A DNA stretch of 10,476 nucleotides. Origin: Bacteroidota bacterium. GTDB lineage: Bacteria; Bacteroidota; Bacteroidia; Bacteroidales; FEN-979. Shown here one piece after another: positions 1 through 8,057 of the stretch. Location of the stretch: contig JAPLDN010000198.1 of the NCBI GenBank assembly GCA_026391755.1, forward strand, positions 1 to 10,476, given 5' to 3'. Under the pieces are notes generated by a model that saw nothing but the letters and a program-made list of their open reading frames with translations, was not told the DNA's origin and did not search any database. A program made the translations under genes and the position numbers. How positions within the stretch are numbered: position 1 is the stretch's first letter; each line of letters begins with the position of its first letter.

Positions 1-752
1 AAAAAAGCATGCAGCTCTGGAAACCCTCCTCGGTCAAGGACATCGAAATGGGAGCGGTTTATATCTGGGATTCCCATTTTGGTCCCAACGAATGCAAAAT
101 ACCCCTCGATACCGTAATGCGCGATCCGTATATGAGGCTTATCAAGCTGTTCAGGCCTAGTGCTGAGATCTTTACGCTCGGCGATCATCCTTATGAAGTG
201 TATGTGTTCAGGAAAAACCCGGTGGCCAATGAATTCGATAATTATTTTCTCACACAGTCCTTTCTTGACGCGGAAGACAAGAAATTTACACCCGTAATAA
301 GAAAAATTTTTGATTTTGAATCCGGTTCTGCGGATGTCGACGCCCGTCTCACCAGCCGTAATGCGGCTTCAGGGAAACAGGCCTTTGTCATGGACAGCAA
401 AACGGAGTTCAGCCCGGGACTGGCGCTTAAATGCAGCGAGCTGCCTTCACTGGACGGGAAGATCCGTGTTAAAGCCAGTGTCCAGTTATTCTCGGCTGTC
501 GCTTTTACTGATAACCCTGCTGCTTTGGTTATTTCGCTTGAAAACAGCAAAGGAAGTTACGGTTATAAAGCCGTTTATCTGGAGAAATCGGGTTTCGAAA
601 AAGGGAAATGGAACAAGGTATTGCTGAATGCCGACCTCCCGGATATAAAATCGAAGGATGACATTATTAAAGTATACATCTGGCACAGGGGGAAATCAGA
701 TCTTATTGTTGATGACCTTATTATTGATATTTTAGCCGGAGGGAAGGATTAA
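1..752 (+). CDS. C-terminal part of a probable membrane glycosyltransferase ending in a beta-sandwich domain (5' partial)
   Basis: The frame is open to the left edge, so the ATG at position 9 is probably internal and the true start lies outside. Numbering from that Met, residues 15-68 (GAVYIWDSHFGPNE, then EVYVFRK) resemble the soluble tail that follows the membrane helices of GT39-like (protein mannosyltransferase-type) enzymes in Bacteroidota; this is recognition from memory, not a search. Residues about 98-243 look like a jelly-roll or carbohydrate-binding beta-sandwich, with FDFESGSADV at the start, alternating hydrophobic strands, and IKVYIWHRGKSDLIVDDL near the end. No membrane helix lies in the visible part. 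The following glycosyltransferase, on the same strand, fits a pair in which one enzyme makes a lipid-linked sugar donor and a membrane enzyme uses it. The alternative is a soluble or lipoprotein sugar-binding protein. That it is coding is certain; the function is tentative. Confidence 0.6.
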   Translation, partial: KSMQLWKPSSVKDIEMGAVYIWDSHFGPNECKIPLDTVMRDPYMRLIKLFRPSAEIFTLGDHPYEVYVFRKNPVANEFDNYFLTQSFLDAEDKKFTPVIRKIFDFESGSADVDARLTSRNAASGKQAFVMDSKTEFSPGLALKCSELPSLDGKIRVKASVQLFSAVAFTDNPAALVISLENSKGSYGYKAVYLEKSGFEKGKWNKVLLNADLPDIKSKDDIIKVYIWHRGKSDLIVDDLIIDILAGGKD

Positions 753-832
753 ATTGGTAATTAACCCCAGGGCTGAGCCTTGGACCCGGGTTCCGCCCCA
801 GAGGGGCAGGGAATTGACCGGGAAGGATTAAA
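741..832. repeat. 13-bp direct repeat flanking a small hairpin element
   Basis: The 13-mer gggaaggattaaa occurs perfectly at 741-753 and 820-832. The left copy encodes the last three residues and stop codon of the upstream gene; the right copy is noncoding. The 66 bases between them hold the two hairpins described separately. The arrangement resembles a small insertion with a target duplication, or a slipped or recombinational duplication of the gene's 3' end. No transposase is present. Confidence 0.6.
767..813. other. Two adjacent GC-rich hairpins, probable intergenic repeat element
   Basis: The first stem is CCAGGGC (767-773) with GCCTTGG (777-783), seven pairs including one G-U, and a TGA loop. 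The second is GCCCC (795-799) with GGGGC (803-807) and an AGA loop, extendable by TTCC (791-794) and GGAA (810-813) across a two-base bulge. An 8-base palindrome ACCCGGGT (784-791) lies between them. From memory, tandem CCAGGG/CCCTGG and GCCCC/GGGGC hairpins recur between genes in many Bacteroidota genomes. There is no T-tract directly after either stem, so an intrinsic terminator is less likely, though an RNA-processing or attenuation role between two genes of one operon is possible. Confidence 0.55.
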
Positions 833-852
833 AACAAAATAAAGTATAAATC

Positions 853-1803
853 ATGGTTGCAGTCGTAATTCCCAGTTATAAGGTAAAGGCCCACATACTG
901 AAGGTCATCGCCGGCATTGGTCCGGAGGTGAACCGTATTTATGTGGTTGATGACTTTTGTCCCCAGCATTCAGGCGATTTTGTCAAAGAAAATTGTACCG
1001 ATGCCCGCGTAAGAGTATTGTACCATACGAAAAACCAGGGCGTGGGGGGTGCCACTATCACGGGCTATAAACAGGCCCTGGCCGATAAAGCGAGGATTAT
1101 TGTAAAGCTCGACGGGGATGGGCAGATGGACTCTTCACTCATCCCAAAGCTCATCGAACCATTACGCCTGAACCAGGCCGATTATGTAAAAGGGAACCGT
1201 TTTTACGACCTGGCTTTCCTTCGCCAGATGCCTTTCCTTCGTAAACTCGGGAATTCAGGGGTGTCGTTCATGAACAAAGCCTCCAGCGGTTACTGGAACA
1301 TCATGGATCCAAGCAACGGCTTCACTGCTATTCATTGCAACGCCCTGGAAAACCTGCCACTTGAGCGTATCGACAAGCGCTTCTTTTTTGAGAGCGATAT
1401 GTTATTCCGCCTTAATACCATACGGGCCGTAGTTGCCGAGATGCCGATGCGTGCACTTTACGGGGATGAGCAAAGCAACCTTAGGGTTCACCGGGTTGTC
1501 TTACAGTTTCCGTTCAAGTATATTAACCGCATGTTCAAAAGGATCTTTTATAATTATTACCTGCGCGATTTCAACATAGGTTCTCTCGAACTGATACTGG
1601 CGTTTGTGTTTATAGTGTTTGGGGTTATTTTCGGGACGTATAAATGGTCGGAGAGTATTATCACTTCCCACCCTGCAACCGCCGGTACCGTGATCCTGGC
1701 CGGGCTCCCGATCATACTGGGGTTCCAGTCGCTTTTCGCTTTTTTGCATTTTGATGTTTCGAATATTCCGCAAAAGCCCCTGTCGGGGATGGGGGACTGG
1801 TAA
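853..1803 (+). CDS. Family 2 glycosyltransferase, polyprenyl-phosphate sugar transferase type, with two C-terminal membrane helices
   Basis: This 316-residue enzyme should move a sugar from a nucleotide donor to a polyprenyl phosphate at the inner face of the cytoplasmic membrane. The GT-A fold begins at once (VVIPSYK, residues 4-10), then VVDD at 31-34 for nucleotide binding and the DxD-type metal site DGDG at 87-90. MDPSNGF (151-157) and FFFESDM (177-183) are typical of the DPM1-like branch of GT2. Hydrophobic segments at about 244-262 and 276-298 are probable membrane helices, as in polyprenyl-phosphate glucose, mannose or aminoarabinose transferases. The ATG used places the first beta strand at the N-terminus as in relatives; the leader is A-rich without a clear Shine-Dalgarno sequence. 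Its membrane-enzyme neighbour supports a lipid-linked sugar role. The sugar cannot be told from sequence. Confidence 0.9.
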   Translation: MVAVVIPSYKVKAHILKVIAGIGPEVNRIYVVDDFCPQHSGDFVKENCTDARVRVLYHTKNQGVGGATITGYKQALADKARIIVKLDGDGQMDSSLIPKLIEPLRLNQADYVKGNRFYDLAFLRQMPFLRKLGNSGVSFMNKASSGYWNIMDPSNGFTAIHCNALENLPLERIDKRFFFESDMLFRLNTIRAVVAEMPMRALYGDEQSNLRVHRVVLQFPFKYINRMFKRIFYNYYLRDFNIGSLELILAFVFIVFGVIFGTYKWSESIITSHPATAGTVILAGLPIILGFQSLFAFLHFDVSNIPQKPLSGMGDW

Positions 1804-1804
1804 A

Positions 1805-1828
1805 CCGGGAGCCGGGAGCCGGGAGCCG
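1805..1828. repeat. Tandem 7-bp repeat (ccgggag) x3 plus partial
   Basis: Three perfect copies of ccgggag at 1805-1811, 1812-1818 and 1819-1825 are followed by a partial ccg, starting two bases after the glycosyltransferase stop codon. The repeat fills half of the 51-bp gap to the next gene, so copy-number change would alter spacing without touching either protein. No promoter of the Bacteroidota TAnnTTTG type is evident here. Confidence 0.8.
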
Positions 1829-1854
1829 TAACATCTGTCATGAAATAAAAACAA

Positions 1855-4002
1855 ATGAAAATTAATTTTTTAATAGTTATTCTCCTCCTTCTCGCCGGTT
1901 TGCAACTTCACTGCCAGGTGGTTGCAGATTTCACCATGCCCGACACGATCTGCGTGAACAGGGATATAAAGATCACCAACCTTACAACCGGGGGTTCCAC
2001 GTTTTACTGGAGTTTCTGCTCGGGGAACACGGCGGCAGATCCCCTTGGCTCTGAAATGTTGAATACCGCCGGCAAACTGGGCGGACCAGCTTACATCACC
2101 CTTGCACAGGACGGTCAAAAATGTTACAGCTTCGTGTCTAACCATTTTAATAAGGCTGTTACACGCTTCTATCACGGACAAAGCTTCAGGAATGACCCGG
2201 TTTCAGGAGACCTTATTTCCCTTCCTTATGTAAAAACCGACAGTTCGCAGGGGATACAGGTTAAAAATGATAATGGATTATGGTACGGGTTTCTTGCGGC
2301 AGATGATATCCTTGTACGAATGGATTTCGGCAATTCATTAGCAAACTATCCAGCCCTTGTAGAGGTGGGTATGGGAGGTGCATTCAGCCTTCATGGTTTG
2401 TTCATTGTACAGGAAAGCGACCAGCGTTGGTATGGGATTGCAAGCAGTTCTGTAGGGAACAGGGTTTTTCGTTTTGAATTCGGCACAAACCTTTCAAATA
2501 CCCCCTCGGTTACCGACATCACCAACGGCTTCCCCTTCAGCCATCCCGGCCCCTTATGCCTCATCCAGGAGGGAAGTGATTATTACTGTTTTATCGTCAA
2601 TTCCGAAAACAGCTCTCTAAGCCGGGGCGACTTCGGAACCTCCATCCTGAATACACCAGTATGGACAAATCTTGGAAAAGTATGCGGGTCCGATGCCATG
2701 GGTATAATGCTTATCAGGGATTGCCAGCAAACAACAGGTTTTATGTCAAGATTCGTGAACAGCGGGAATATCCTTTTCCGTTTACTGATGCCCCAGGGGA
2801 TAACAGGCCCGGCATCAACAGCAAGCCTGGGAAATATAGGGAATCTTAATAAGCCGCAGCAATTTTCGGAGATCACACGCGTGAGGGATACAGTATATAC
2901 TTTTCTCTGCAACCAGACCTCGACTTCAATATCACGCCTGAGCTTTGTCACCTGCACGAATTCTTCCATTCCCTCATCCACACTCTATGATCCTCCACTT
3001 TTCAGTTACGATACGGCAGGGATATATAATGTACGGCTTACCGTGAACGAAGGAATGCCCGATCAGCAGAACATCTGCAAACATATTGTAGTGGTTGACA
3101 AGCCACCCCTCAACCTGGGCCCCGACCGCACAATTTGTGCCGGAGCCAGTGCAACCCTGGATGCAGGATCAGGTTGTGACAGTATCATCTGGTCTACCGG
3201 GAAAACAACCCGGACCATTAACATAACAACCTCAGGAACATATAGTGTTCAGATTAAAAAATTTGGCTGCTGGGGAGGCGATACGGTAAAGCTGAGCGTG
3301 TATCCCTATCATCCCACAAAAATAAAACCCGATACGGCCATCTGCCAGGGGCAGACTTATTTGCTGATGCCGGGAACCGGTTTCAAAACAATTCACTGGA
3401 GCACAGGCGACACCACTCCAACACTGCTAATAAATACGGCAGGCAATTACCGGGTACAAACTCTCGACTCCAACAACTGTGCCGGCGCCGATACGGTGAA
3501 TATTACAATGAAACCCGCCATAAATGTCAATCTCACCCACGACACAACCGTATGTTCAAAATCTTCCGTTATTCTTCATGCGACAGTCACAGGCGCCACC
3601 TACGAATGGAAGGACGGATCCAGGGATTCTCTTTTTACAGTGACGGAACCAGGGGTTTACTGGGTGAGGGTAAGCCGTGATGGCTGTGCAGTCCGGGATA
3701 CTTCCTTTGTTCATGACTGCTCTAATGAAATATATTTCCCGGGGGCTTTCACGCCCAACGGTGACGGTCTTAACGATACTTTCCATCCTATCGGACCTGT
3801 CCTTTATTCATTCAAACTTACCGTTTACGACCGATGGGGACAGATGGTCTTCACAACTAACGACCAGGAAACCGGATGGGACGGAAGATGCAAAGGAAGT
3901 GATTGTCCCCTGGGCGTCTATTCCTACATAGTCTCCTACGAACTGGCGAGCTCGCCCGGGGTAAGCAATAAAATTGTCGGGACTTTTACTCTGATTCGCT
4001 GA
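1855..4002 (+). CDS. T9SS type B cargo: split PKD with inserted six-unit probable propeller, three Ig-like repeats, gliding-motility-type sorting tail
   Basis: This 715-residue protein is probably carried to the cell surface or outside by T9SS. Residues 1-21 are a signal peptide, likely cut after HCQ; the -1 His before C20 argues against a lipobox. Residues 23-58 read as the first half of a PKD domain (ITNLTTGGSTFYWSFCSGN) and 376-415 as the second half (FSYDTAGIYNVRLTV). Between them, about 72-373, are six related units with a 51-residue period, probably propeller blades. Three Ig-like repeats follow at about 420-483, 490-553 and 558-622, each with a cysteine pair (C428/C472, C497/C542, C567/C611). 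Residues 624-715 are a type B sorting tail: IYFPGAFTPNGDGLNDTF, VYDRWGQMVF, GWDG, LGVYSY. Known type B cargo includes adhesins such as SprB, usually with an SprF/PorP-like partner, which is absent here. An adhesive or glycan-binding role is inference. It is probably cotranscribed with the next gene. Confidence 0.9.
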   Translation: MKINFLIVILLLLAGLQLHCQVVADFTMPDTICVNRDIKITNLTTGGSTFYWSFCSGNTAADPLGSEMLNTAGKLGGPAYITLAQDGQKCYSFVSNHFNKAVTRFYHGQSFRNDPVSGDLISLPYVKTDSSQGIQVKNDNGLWYGFLAADDILVRMDFGNSLANYPALVEVGMGGAFSLHGLFIVQESDQRWYGIASSSVGNRVFRFEFGTNLSNTPSVTDITNGFPFSHPGPLCLIQEGSDYYCFIVNSENSSLSRGDFGTSILNTPVWTNLGKVCGSDAMGIMLIRDCQQTTGFMSRFVNSGNILFRLLMPQGITGPASTASLGNIGNLNKPQQFSEITRVRDTVYTFLCNQTSTSISRLSFVTCTNSSIPSSTLYDPPLFSYDTAGIYNVRLTVNEGMPDQQNICKHIVVVDKPPLNLGPDRTICAGASATLDAGSGCDSIIWSTGKTTRTINITTSGTYSVQIKKFGCWGGDTVKLSVYPYHPTKIKPDTAICQGQTYLLMPGTGFKTIHWSTGDTTPTLLINTAGNYRVQTLDSNNCAGADTVNITMKPAINVNLTHDTTVCSKSSVILHATVTGATYEWKDGSRDSLFTVTEPGVYWVRVSRDGCAVRDTSFVHDCSNEIYFPGAFTPNGDGLNDTFHPIGPVLYSFKLTVYDRWGQMVFTTNDQETGWDGRCKGSDCPLGVYSYIVSYELASSPGVSNKIVGTFTLIR
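2068..2973 (+). repeat. Coding repeat: six units of about 51 residues (probable beta-propeller blades)
   Basis: Within the type B cargo protein the motif FGxSLxNxP recurs as HGQSFRNDP (107-115), FGNSLANYP (158-166), FGTNLSNTP (209-217) and FGTSILNTP (260-268), exactly 51 residues apart each time; a degenerate fifth, PQGITGP, places P319 on the same register. Each is preceded by a strand pattern like WYGF, WYGI or YYCF and a basic R-x-x-F. A sixth unit (FSEITRVRDTVYTFLCNQ onward) lacks the motif. The DNA copies have diverged, so this is an old protein repeat and not a recent DNA duplication. Confidence 0.75.
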
Positions 4003-4004
4003 AA

Positions 4005-7000
4005 ATGAAGATGCTGAAATTGATAATAGTATTTTCCCTGGGGATGTCGTCACTGCCGGAAAGCCGGGGACAGGATGCCGCTTCCCGCTTACTCCCGCCC
4101 CAGCCATCTGCTTTCATTGGGTACGATGGGAACAGGATGAACGAAATCCCGGTACTGAAGCTTCCTGAACAATGCCTGAAAACCGTTCTACCGGCCGTGG
4201 TCGATAACTCATCCAACGCCTGCTTTTGCGGCATCACCTCACAGAACACCTACGCTTCCTGCCAGCAGCACCATAGCGTTTCCTACGTATTCGCTTATGA
4301 GCTCAACCGCCTCAGGGGCTTCGACGGGAAGCTTACGGAGAACAGCTATCCCTCCCATTATACCTATAATTTTTTTAATAATGCTGAATGGGGGAATGGG
4401 GTCAGTTTCTTTTACAGCCTCGACGTCTTAAAGTCGCAGGGCCAGATGACAGAAGCCGATTACGGTTCAAATTGGGCGATGGAAGCCTGGGGATGGCCAT
4501 CGGGCTATGAAAAATATTATAACGGTATGCATAACCGCCTGGGAAGTATGTACACTATCCCCATGAATACCGAAGAAGGACAAAATACGCTTAAGCACTA
4601 CCTATACGACCACCTGGAAGGCTCTCCTATAGGAGGTGTGGCGCTCTATTCTGCCGAAGCGCCTAACGGACCGGATTTTAGGACTCTTCCCCAGGGAACG
4701 CCCGAAGCTGATAAACCGGTCATGGTCGCTTTTAACTGGTTTGCAAACCACGGTGGAACCGTTATCGGGTATAATGATTCCATTCGCTATGATCTAAATA
4801 ACGACGGGAAGTACACGAATAATATCGACATTAACGGCGATGGAAAAGTTGATATCCATGACTGGGAGATAGGCGGTTTCAGGATCGCCAACAGTTACGG
4901 GGATTGGTGGGGAAGCGACCATGGGTTTTACTACGCATTATATAGTGCAATGGCCTTACCCTATGGTGCAGGCGGGATTGAAAACGGCAATGTGATTATC
5001 ATGCAACCCCTTGCAGACTATCAGCCAAAATTAACCATGAAGGTTTCATTCCGCACAATATGCCGTAACCATTTCAGCATAAGGGCGGGAGTAGCTGCCG
5101 ACACTTCCCTCATGATCCCTGAACATAGTATGGATTTTCCAATTTTTAACTTCCAGGGTAATTTCCGCAAAATGCAGGGCTCCGACACCATTCCGGGTTC
5201 CGATACTCTTGAACTCGGCCTGGATGTGAGCCCCCTGCTGAGTTATACCGAACCAGGCCGGTATGCACGTTTCTTCCTTATAGTCGAAAACAGGGACTCC
5301 CTGATGAATATTGAAGGCGAAATACTTCATCTTTCTTTCCTAAACTATTCAAACGGGACAACAGTTTATACATGTCCTCAAAATAATATAACATGCATTA
5401 AGGATGGAGTTACTTACACCTCAGTCCTGGCGAACCCAACTTTCAATAAAGTACAGATTACCACAACCGATGTTCCCCCGTTCAATGCGAATCAGCCATA
5501 CCAGCAGGCTTTGCAATCGAGTGGAGGGATCAGTCCGTTGAAATGGTCATTAAACCAGGATTTCAGCAGGATCATTAATGATTCGGTGTTCAAATATTAC
5601 CCGGGTTTGTTTATGGCATTGCCTCCCCAGTTAAAACCATACCGCCCTTATGCCCTTCCCTTCAGCTTTCCGTTTGCAGGGAAAGAATACGATTCGGTCT
5701 GGGTGAACACCCTGGGTCTTGTTTCATTTGAAGACAGGGCCATTCCATACCTGTTTACGATCGATGATGCCATCATGTTAAAAACCGTTGCCGGAATTTT
5801 CCCTGCTTTTTCCCGTGGCTACTTTTCCGGGATCAACCCTGTTGACAGTGTATGCGTTTCCCTGTCTCCCAATAAGGCTGTCTTACGCTGGTTTTTACGT
5901 GTTAATGAAAAAGGCAGCCAGGCCGATAACAATATAGAGCTTATCCTCTATCCCGGCGGACAATATGAGGTTCGTTACGGTGGCATGACCAATGAATCGG
6001 TTTCAATACCTGTGTATACTGGCTGGTCGTGTGGTGACGGGATCTCATATAATATTGCAAGCCTGAACGACAGGGGTTCGCTGCAGGGTAAATCATACCT
6101 GTATCAGCCTATGCTGGCGAATGAGAAATTCAGGATTAATCAAAGTGGGTTGCTTTCGGCCACGGGCCTCGATTCTACAAAAATATATTCAGTAAATGTA
6201 AGGGTTGAAGATATTTCCCATGAGTTTGACAACAAAACATTTCAAATCTCCAACGGGCTCGGACTGTCGTTTTCATACGCTGCCGGCTGGGATGGAAATC
6301 TCAGGTATGATGTGCCTGTTTCGCTAAATCTTTCTATCAGCAATAAAACACTGCAGGACATGCAGGATCTGAGTATCAGGCTTGTTTGTTCCGATAAGGC
6401 AATCCATTTCCAGGATAGCACACTTAACATCTCACAGCTTACGGCCGGGAGCTCCCTGCAGTTCGACAATGCATTTATTTTCCGACTGGCAGGTTTCATT
6501 CCCGACCAGCATTCGGTTAGTTTCACCATTCAGCTGGCCACAGGAACAAAGCATTGGACCCGGGATTTTATTCTCCCTGTCATGGCCCCGGATATGGCCA
6601 TAGGAGAACCTGCAATCATCGATGGCGACAACCACCAGCTCGATCCCGGCGAAGTTGCCGAAATGGAGATAAGCCTGTTCAACAACGGTCATGTAAGTGG
6701 CGAAAACCTGACTATGAGCCTGCTGCCGGCCGATACTATGATCAGCATACTCTCGGCTTCGTCGGTTCAGATAGCCCAATGCCCTCCGCCCGGGAACCAG
6801 AAATACCGCTTCCTCGTGAGGGCATCACGTTCGGTAAATACCGATAATGCCGTAATCCTGAACATCCGCCTCAGCGGAAGCAACGTCCCTTTAACCGTAT
6901 TCCCCCTGAGCATGACCCTGGGGCATAAGAAAATTGTCATTGCCAGGTTGTCGCCCGATTCGAGATCCCTCGAACCCATGATCACAGCCCTCGACAGCCT

Positions 7001-8057
7001 TCATGTACCGTACGACATGTTCACCAACACCTTGTTTAACCCTGAGCTATACAGCGCCGCTTTCCTCATGAACGGGACAAACGGCAATGAATATATACCC
7101 AACCATACCGAAGGCATTGAGTTTGCAAGCTATCTCAATCATGGAGGCAACCTGTATATGGAAGGGAATGCCATATGGTCGATGACGAGTCCGCTCCCGG
7201 TTTTGCCATACTTCAAATACACTTCCGCCAGGGTCCCCGCCTTCTTCTACAACAGGGCTAAAGGCTGTTCAGGGAGTTTCACGGGAGGCATGAATTTCTT
7301 GTACGAGAATGATATTAACGGAGCTATCTACAAGCTTGAACCGGCAGATGGCGCAGTAAGGGCTTTTGAAAATACAGACCCAGGCCCCGCATGCCTGCAG
7401 TTCACTTATGACAAAGCAGGGTATAAAACCATTGGTTCACTGGTTGAATTCGGCAGCCTTACCGACAGCCTGTATCCCACTACCCAGAAAGAGCTGATGA
7501 AACGTTACCTGGATTTTTTCAGCATCAATACAAGCGGGCCGTATCCCCTGTTTCATGCGACAAAAACAAATGCCCGCATCAACGATACTATCACTTTTTT
7601 GGATGATTCGTATGCGGATATCATTTCCCGTAAATGGGAGTTCCCCGGGGGAACTCCATCAAACTCCACCGCGGCAAATCCCATTGTAAGCTATCCTGAA
7701 AGCGGTTCATATGACGTCACCCTCACGGTTTCGGATAATAAAAACACTAAAACCCTTACACGCAAAAATTTTATCAGCGTCCCGATCAGCAACGGCATCA
7801 GAAGCAGCAGTGCTGGTGTTCTGAAGATATTCCCCAATCCTTCAAGGGATCATATCAACGTTTGTTTCCCAGTCGACATCAGGGGAATGGCCAGGATAGA
7901 ACTCAGCGATATCAGGGGTGTCGTGGTATTATCAAAAAACGCTTCACCTGAATCGGGACGGGTATTGCTGAATGTAAGCTCCCTGGACCAGGGCCTGTAT
8001 TTCCTTAAAGCCGTTTTCGGCTCACAACAATGGGTCGCAAAAGTGATCATAGAATAA
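4005..8057 (+). CDS. T9SS type A cargo: papain-family (C1) cysteine peptidase with calcium-loop insertion and long multidomain C-terminus
   Basis: This 1350-residue protein begins two bases after the previous stop, so the two are probably translationally coupled. Residues 1-23 are a signal peptide (cut after RGQ). The peptidase domain, about 60-335, has the papain layout: oxyanion Q80, nucleophile C86 (QNTYASC keeps the Gln-Cys spacing, with Gln in place of the usual Trp after Cys), H249 in NHGGTVIGY and N296 in NSYGDWWG. There is no room for a usual C1A propeptide. An EF-hand or dockerin-like loop (residues 263-288) lies between His and Asn. Then come a beta-sandwich (338-460), a cadherin-like Ig segment (492-530), an FPFAGKEYDSVWVNT domain (548-690), two gingipain/CARDB-like sandwiches (753-970; LDPGEVAEMEISLFNNG), a Rossmann-like class I amidotransferase fold without visible active-site Cys (975-1172), PKD (1180-1262) and a type A sorting tail from LKIFPNPSRD (1273) to KVIIE. 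Substrate unknown; secreted protein-degrading enzyme is the best guess. Confidence 0.9.
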   Translation: MKMLKLIIVFSLGMSSLPESRGQDAASRLLPPQPSAFIGYDGNRMNEIPVLKLPEQCLKTVLPAVVDNSSNACFCGITSQNTYASCQQHHSVSYVFAYELNRLRGFDGKLTENSYPSHYTYNFFNNAEWGNGVSFFYSLDVLKSQGQMTEADYGSNWAMEAWGWPSGYEKYYNGMHNRLGSMYTIPMNTEEGQNTLKHYLYDHLEGSPIGGVALYSAEAPNGPDFRTLPQGTPEADKPVMVAFNWFANHGGTVIGYNDSIRYDLNNDGKYTNNIDINGDGKVDIHDWEIGGFRIANSYGDWWGSDHGFYYALYSAMALPYGAGGIENGNVIIMQPLADYQPKLTMKVSFRTICRNHFSIRAGVAADTSLMIPEHSMDFPIFNFQGNFRKMQGSDTIPGSDTLELGLDVSPLLSYTEPGRYARFFLIVENRDSLMNIEGEILHLSFLNYSNGTTVYTCPQNNITCIKDGVTYTSVLANPTFNKVQITTTDVPPFNANQPYQQALQSSGGISPLKWSLNQDFSRIINDSVFKYYPGLFMALPPQLKPYRPYALPFSFPFAGKEYDSVWVNTLGLVSFEDRAIPYLFTIDDAIMLKTVAGIFPAFSRGYFSGINPVDSVCVSLSPNKAVLRWFLRVNEKGSQADNNIELILYPGGQYEVRYGGMTNESVSIPVYTGWSCGDGISYNIASLNDRGSLQGKSYLYQPMLANEKFRINQSGLLSATGLDSTKIYSVNVRVEDISHEFDNKTFQISNGLGLSFSYAAGWDGNLRYDVPVSLNLSISNKTLQDMQDLSIRLVCSDKAIHFQDSTLNISQLTAGSSLQFDNAFIFRLAGFIPDQHSVSFTIQLATGTKHWTRDFILPVMAPDMAIGEPAIIDGDNHQLDPGEVAEMEISLFNNGHVSGENLTMSLLPADTMISILSASSVQIAQCPPPGNQKYRFLVRASRSVNTDNAVILNIRLSGSNVPLTVFPLSMTLGHKKIVIARLSPDSRSLEPMITALDSLHVPYDMFTNTLFNPELYSAAFLMNGTNGNEYIPNHTEGIEFASYLNHGGNLYMEGNAIWSMTSPLPVLPYFKYTSARVPAFFYNRAKGCSGSFTGGMNFLYENDINGAIYKLEPADGAVRAFENTDPGPACLQFTYDKAGYKTIGSLVEFGSLTDSLYPTTQKELMKRYLDFFSINTSGPYPLFHATKTNARINDTITFLDDSYADIISRKWEFPGGTPSNSTAANPIVSYPESGSYDVTLTVSDNKNTKTLTRKNFISVPISNGIRSSSAGVLKIFPNPSRDHINVCFPVDIRGMARIELSDIRGVVVLSKNASPESGRVLLNVSSLDQGLYFLKAVFGSQQWVAKVIIE

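Noticed and set aside
1910..1917. Cys at residue 20 of the type B cargo as a lipoprotein signal.
   Set aside because: The residue before the Cys is His, unlike a lipobox, and T9SS cargo normally has an ordinary signal peptide.
2583..2981. Minus-strand open frame of 132 codons inside the type B cargo gene.
   Set aside because: The plus-strand frame carries a signal peptide, regular repeats and a sorting tail; the antisense frame shows nothing recognisable.
4263..4265. Loss of the Trp that usually follows the catalytic Cys in papain-family enzymes (Gln here), suggesting an inactive peptidase.
   Set aside because: Gln, Cys, His and Asn of the active site are all present with proper spacing and context, so inactivity is not supported.
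7637..7657. A 21-base inverted repeat with 10-bp arms around a single central G.
   Set aside because: It is inside the PKD domain and encodes the common Bacteroidota motif EFPGGTP; codons for F-P-G-G naturally give this symmetry, and no partner site is seen.
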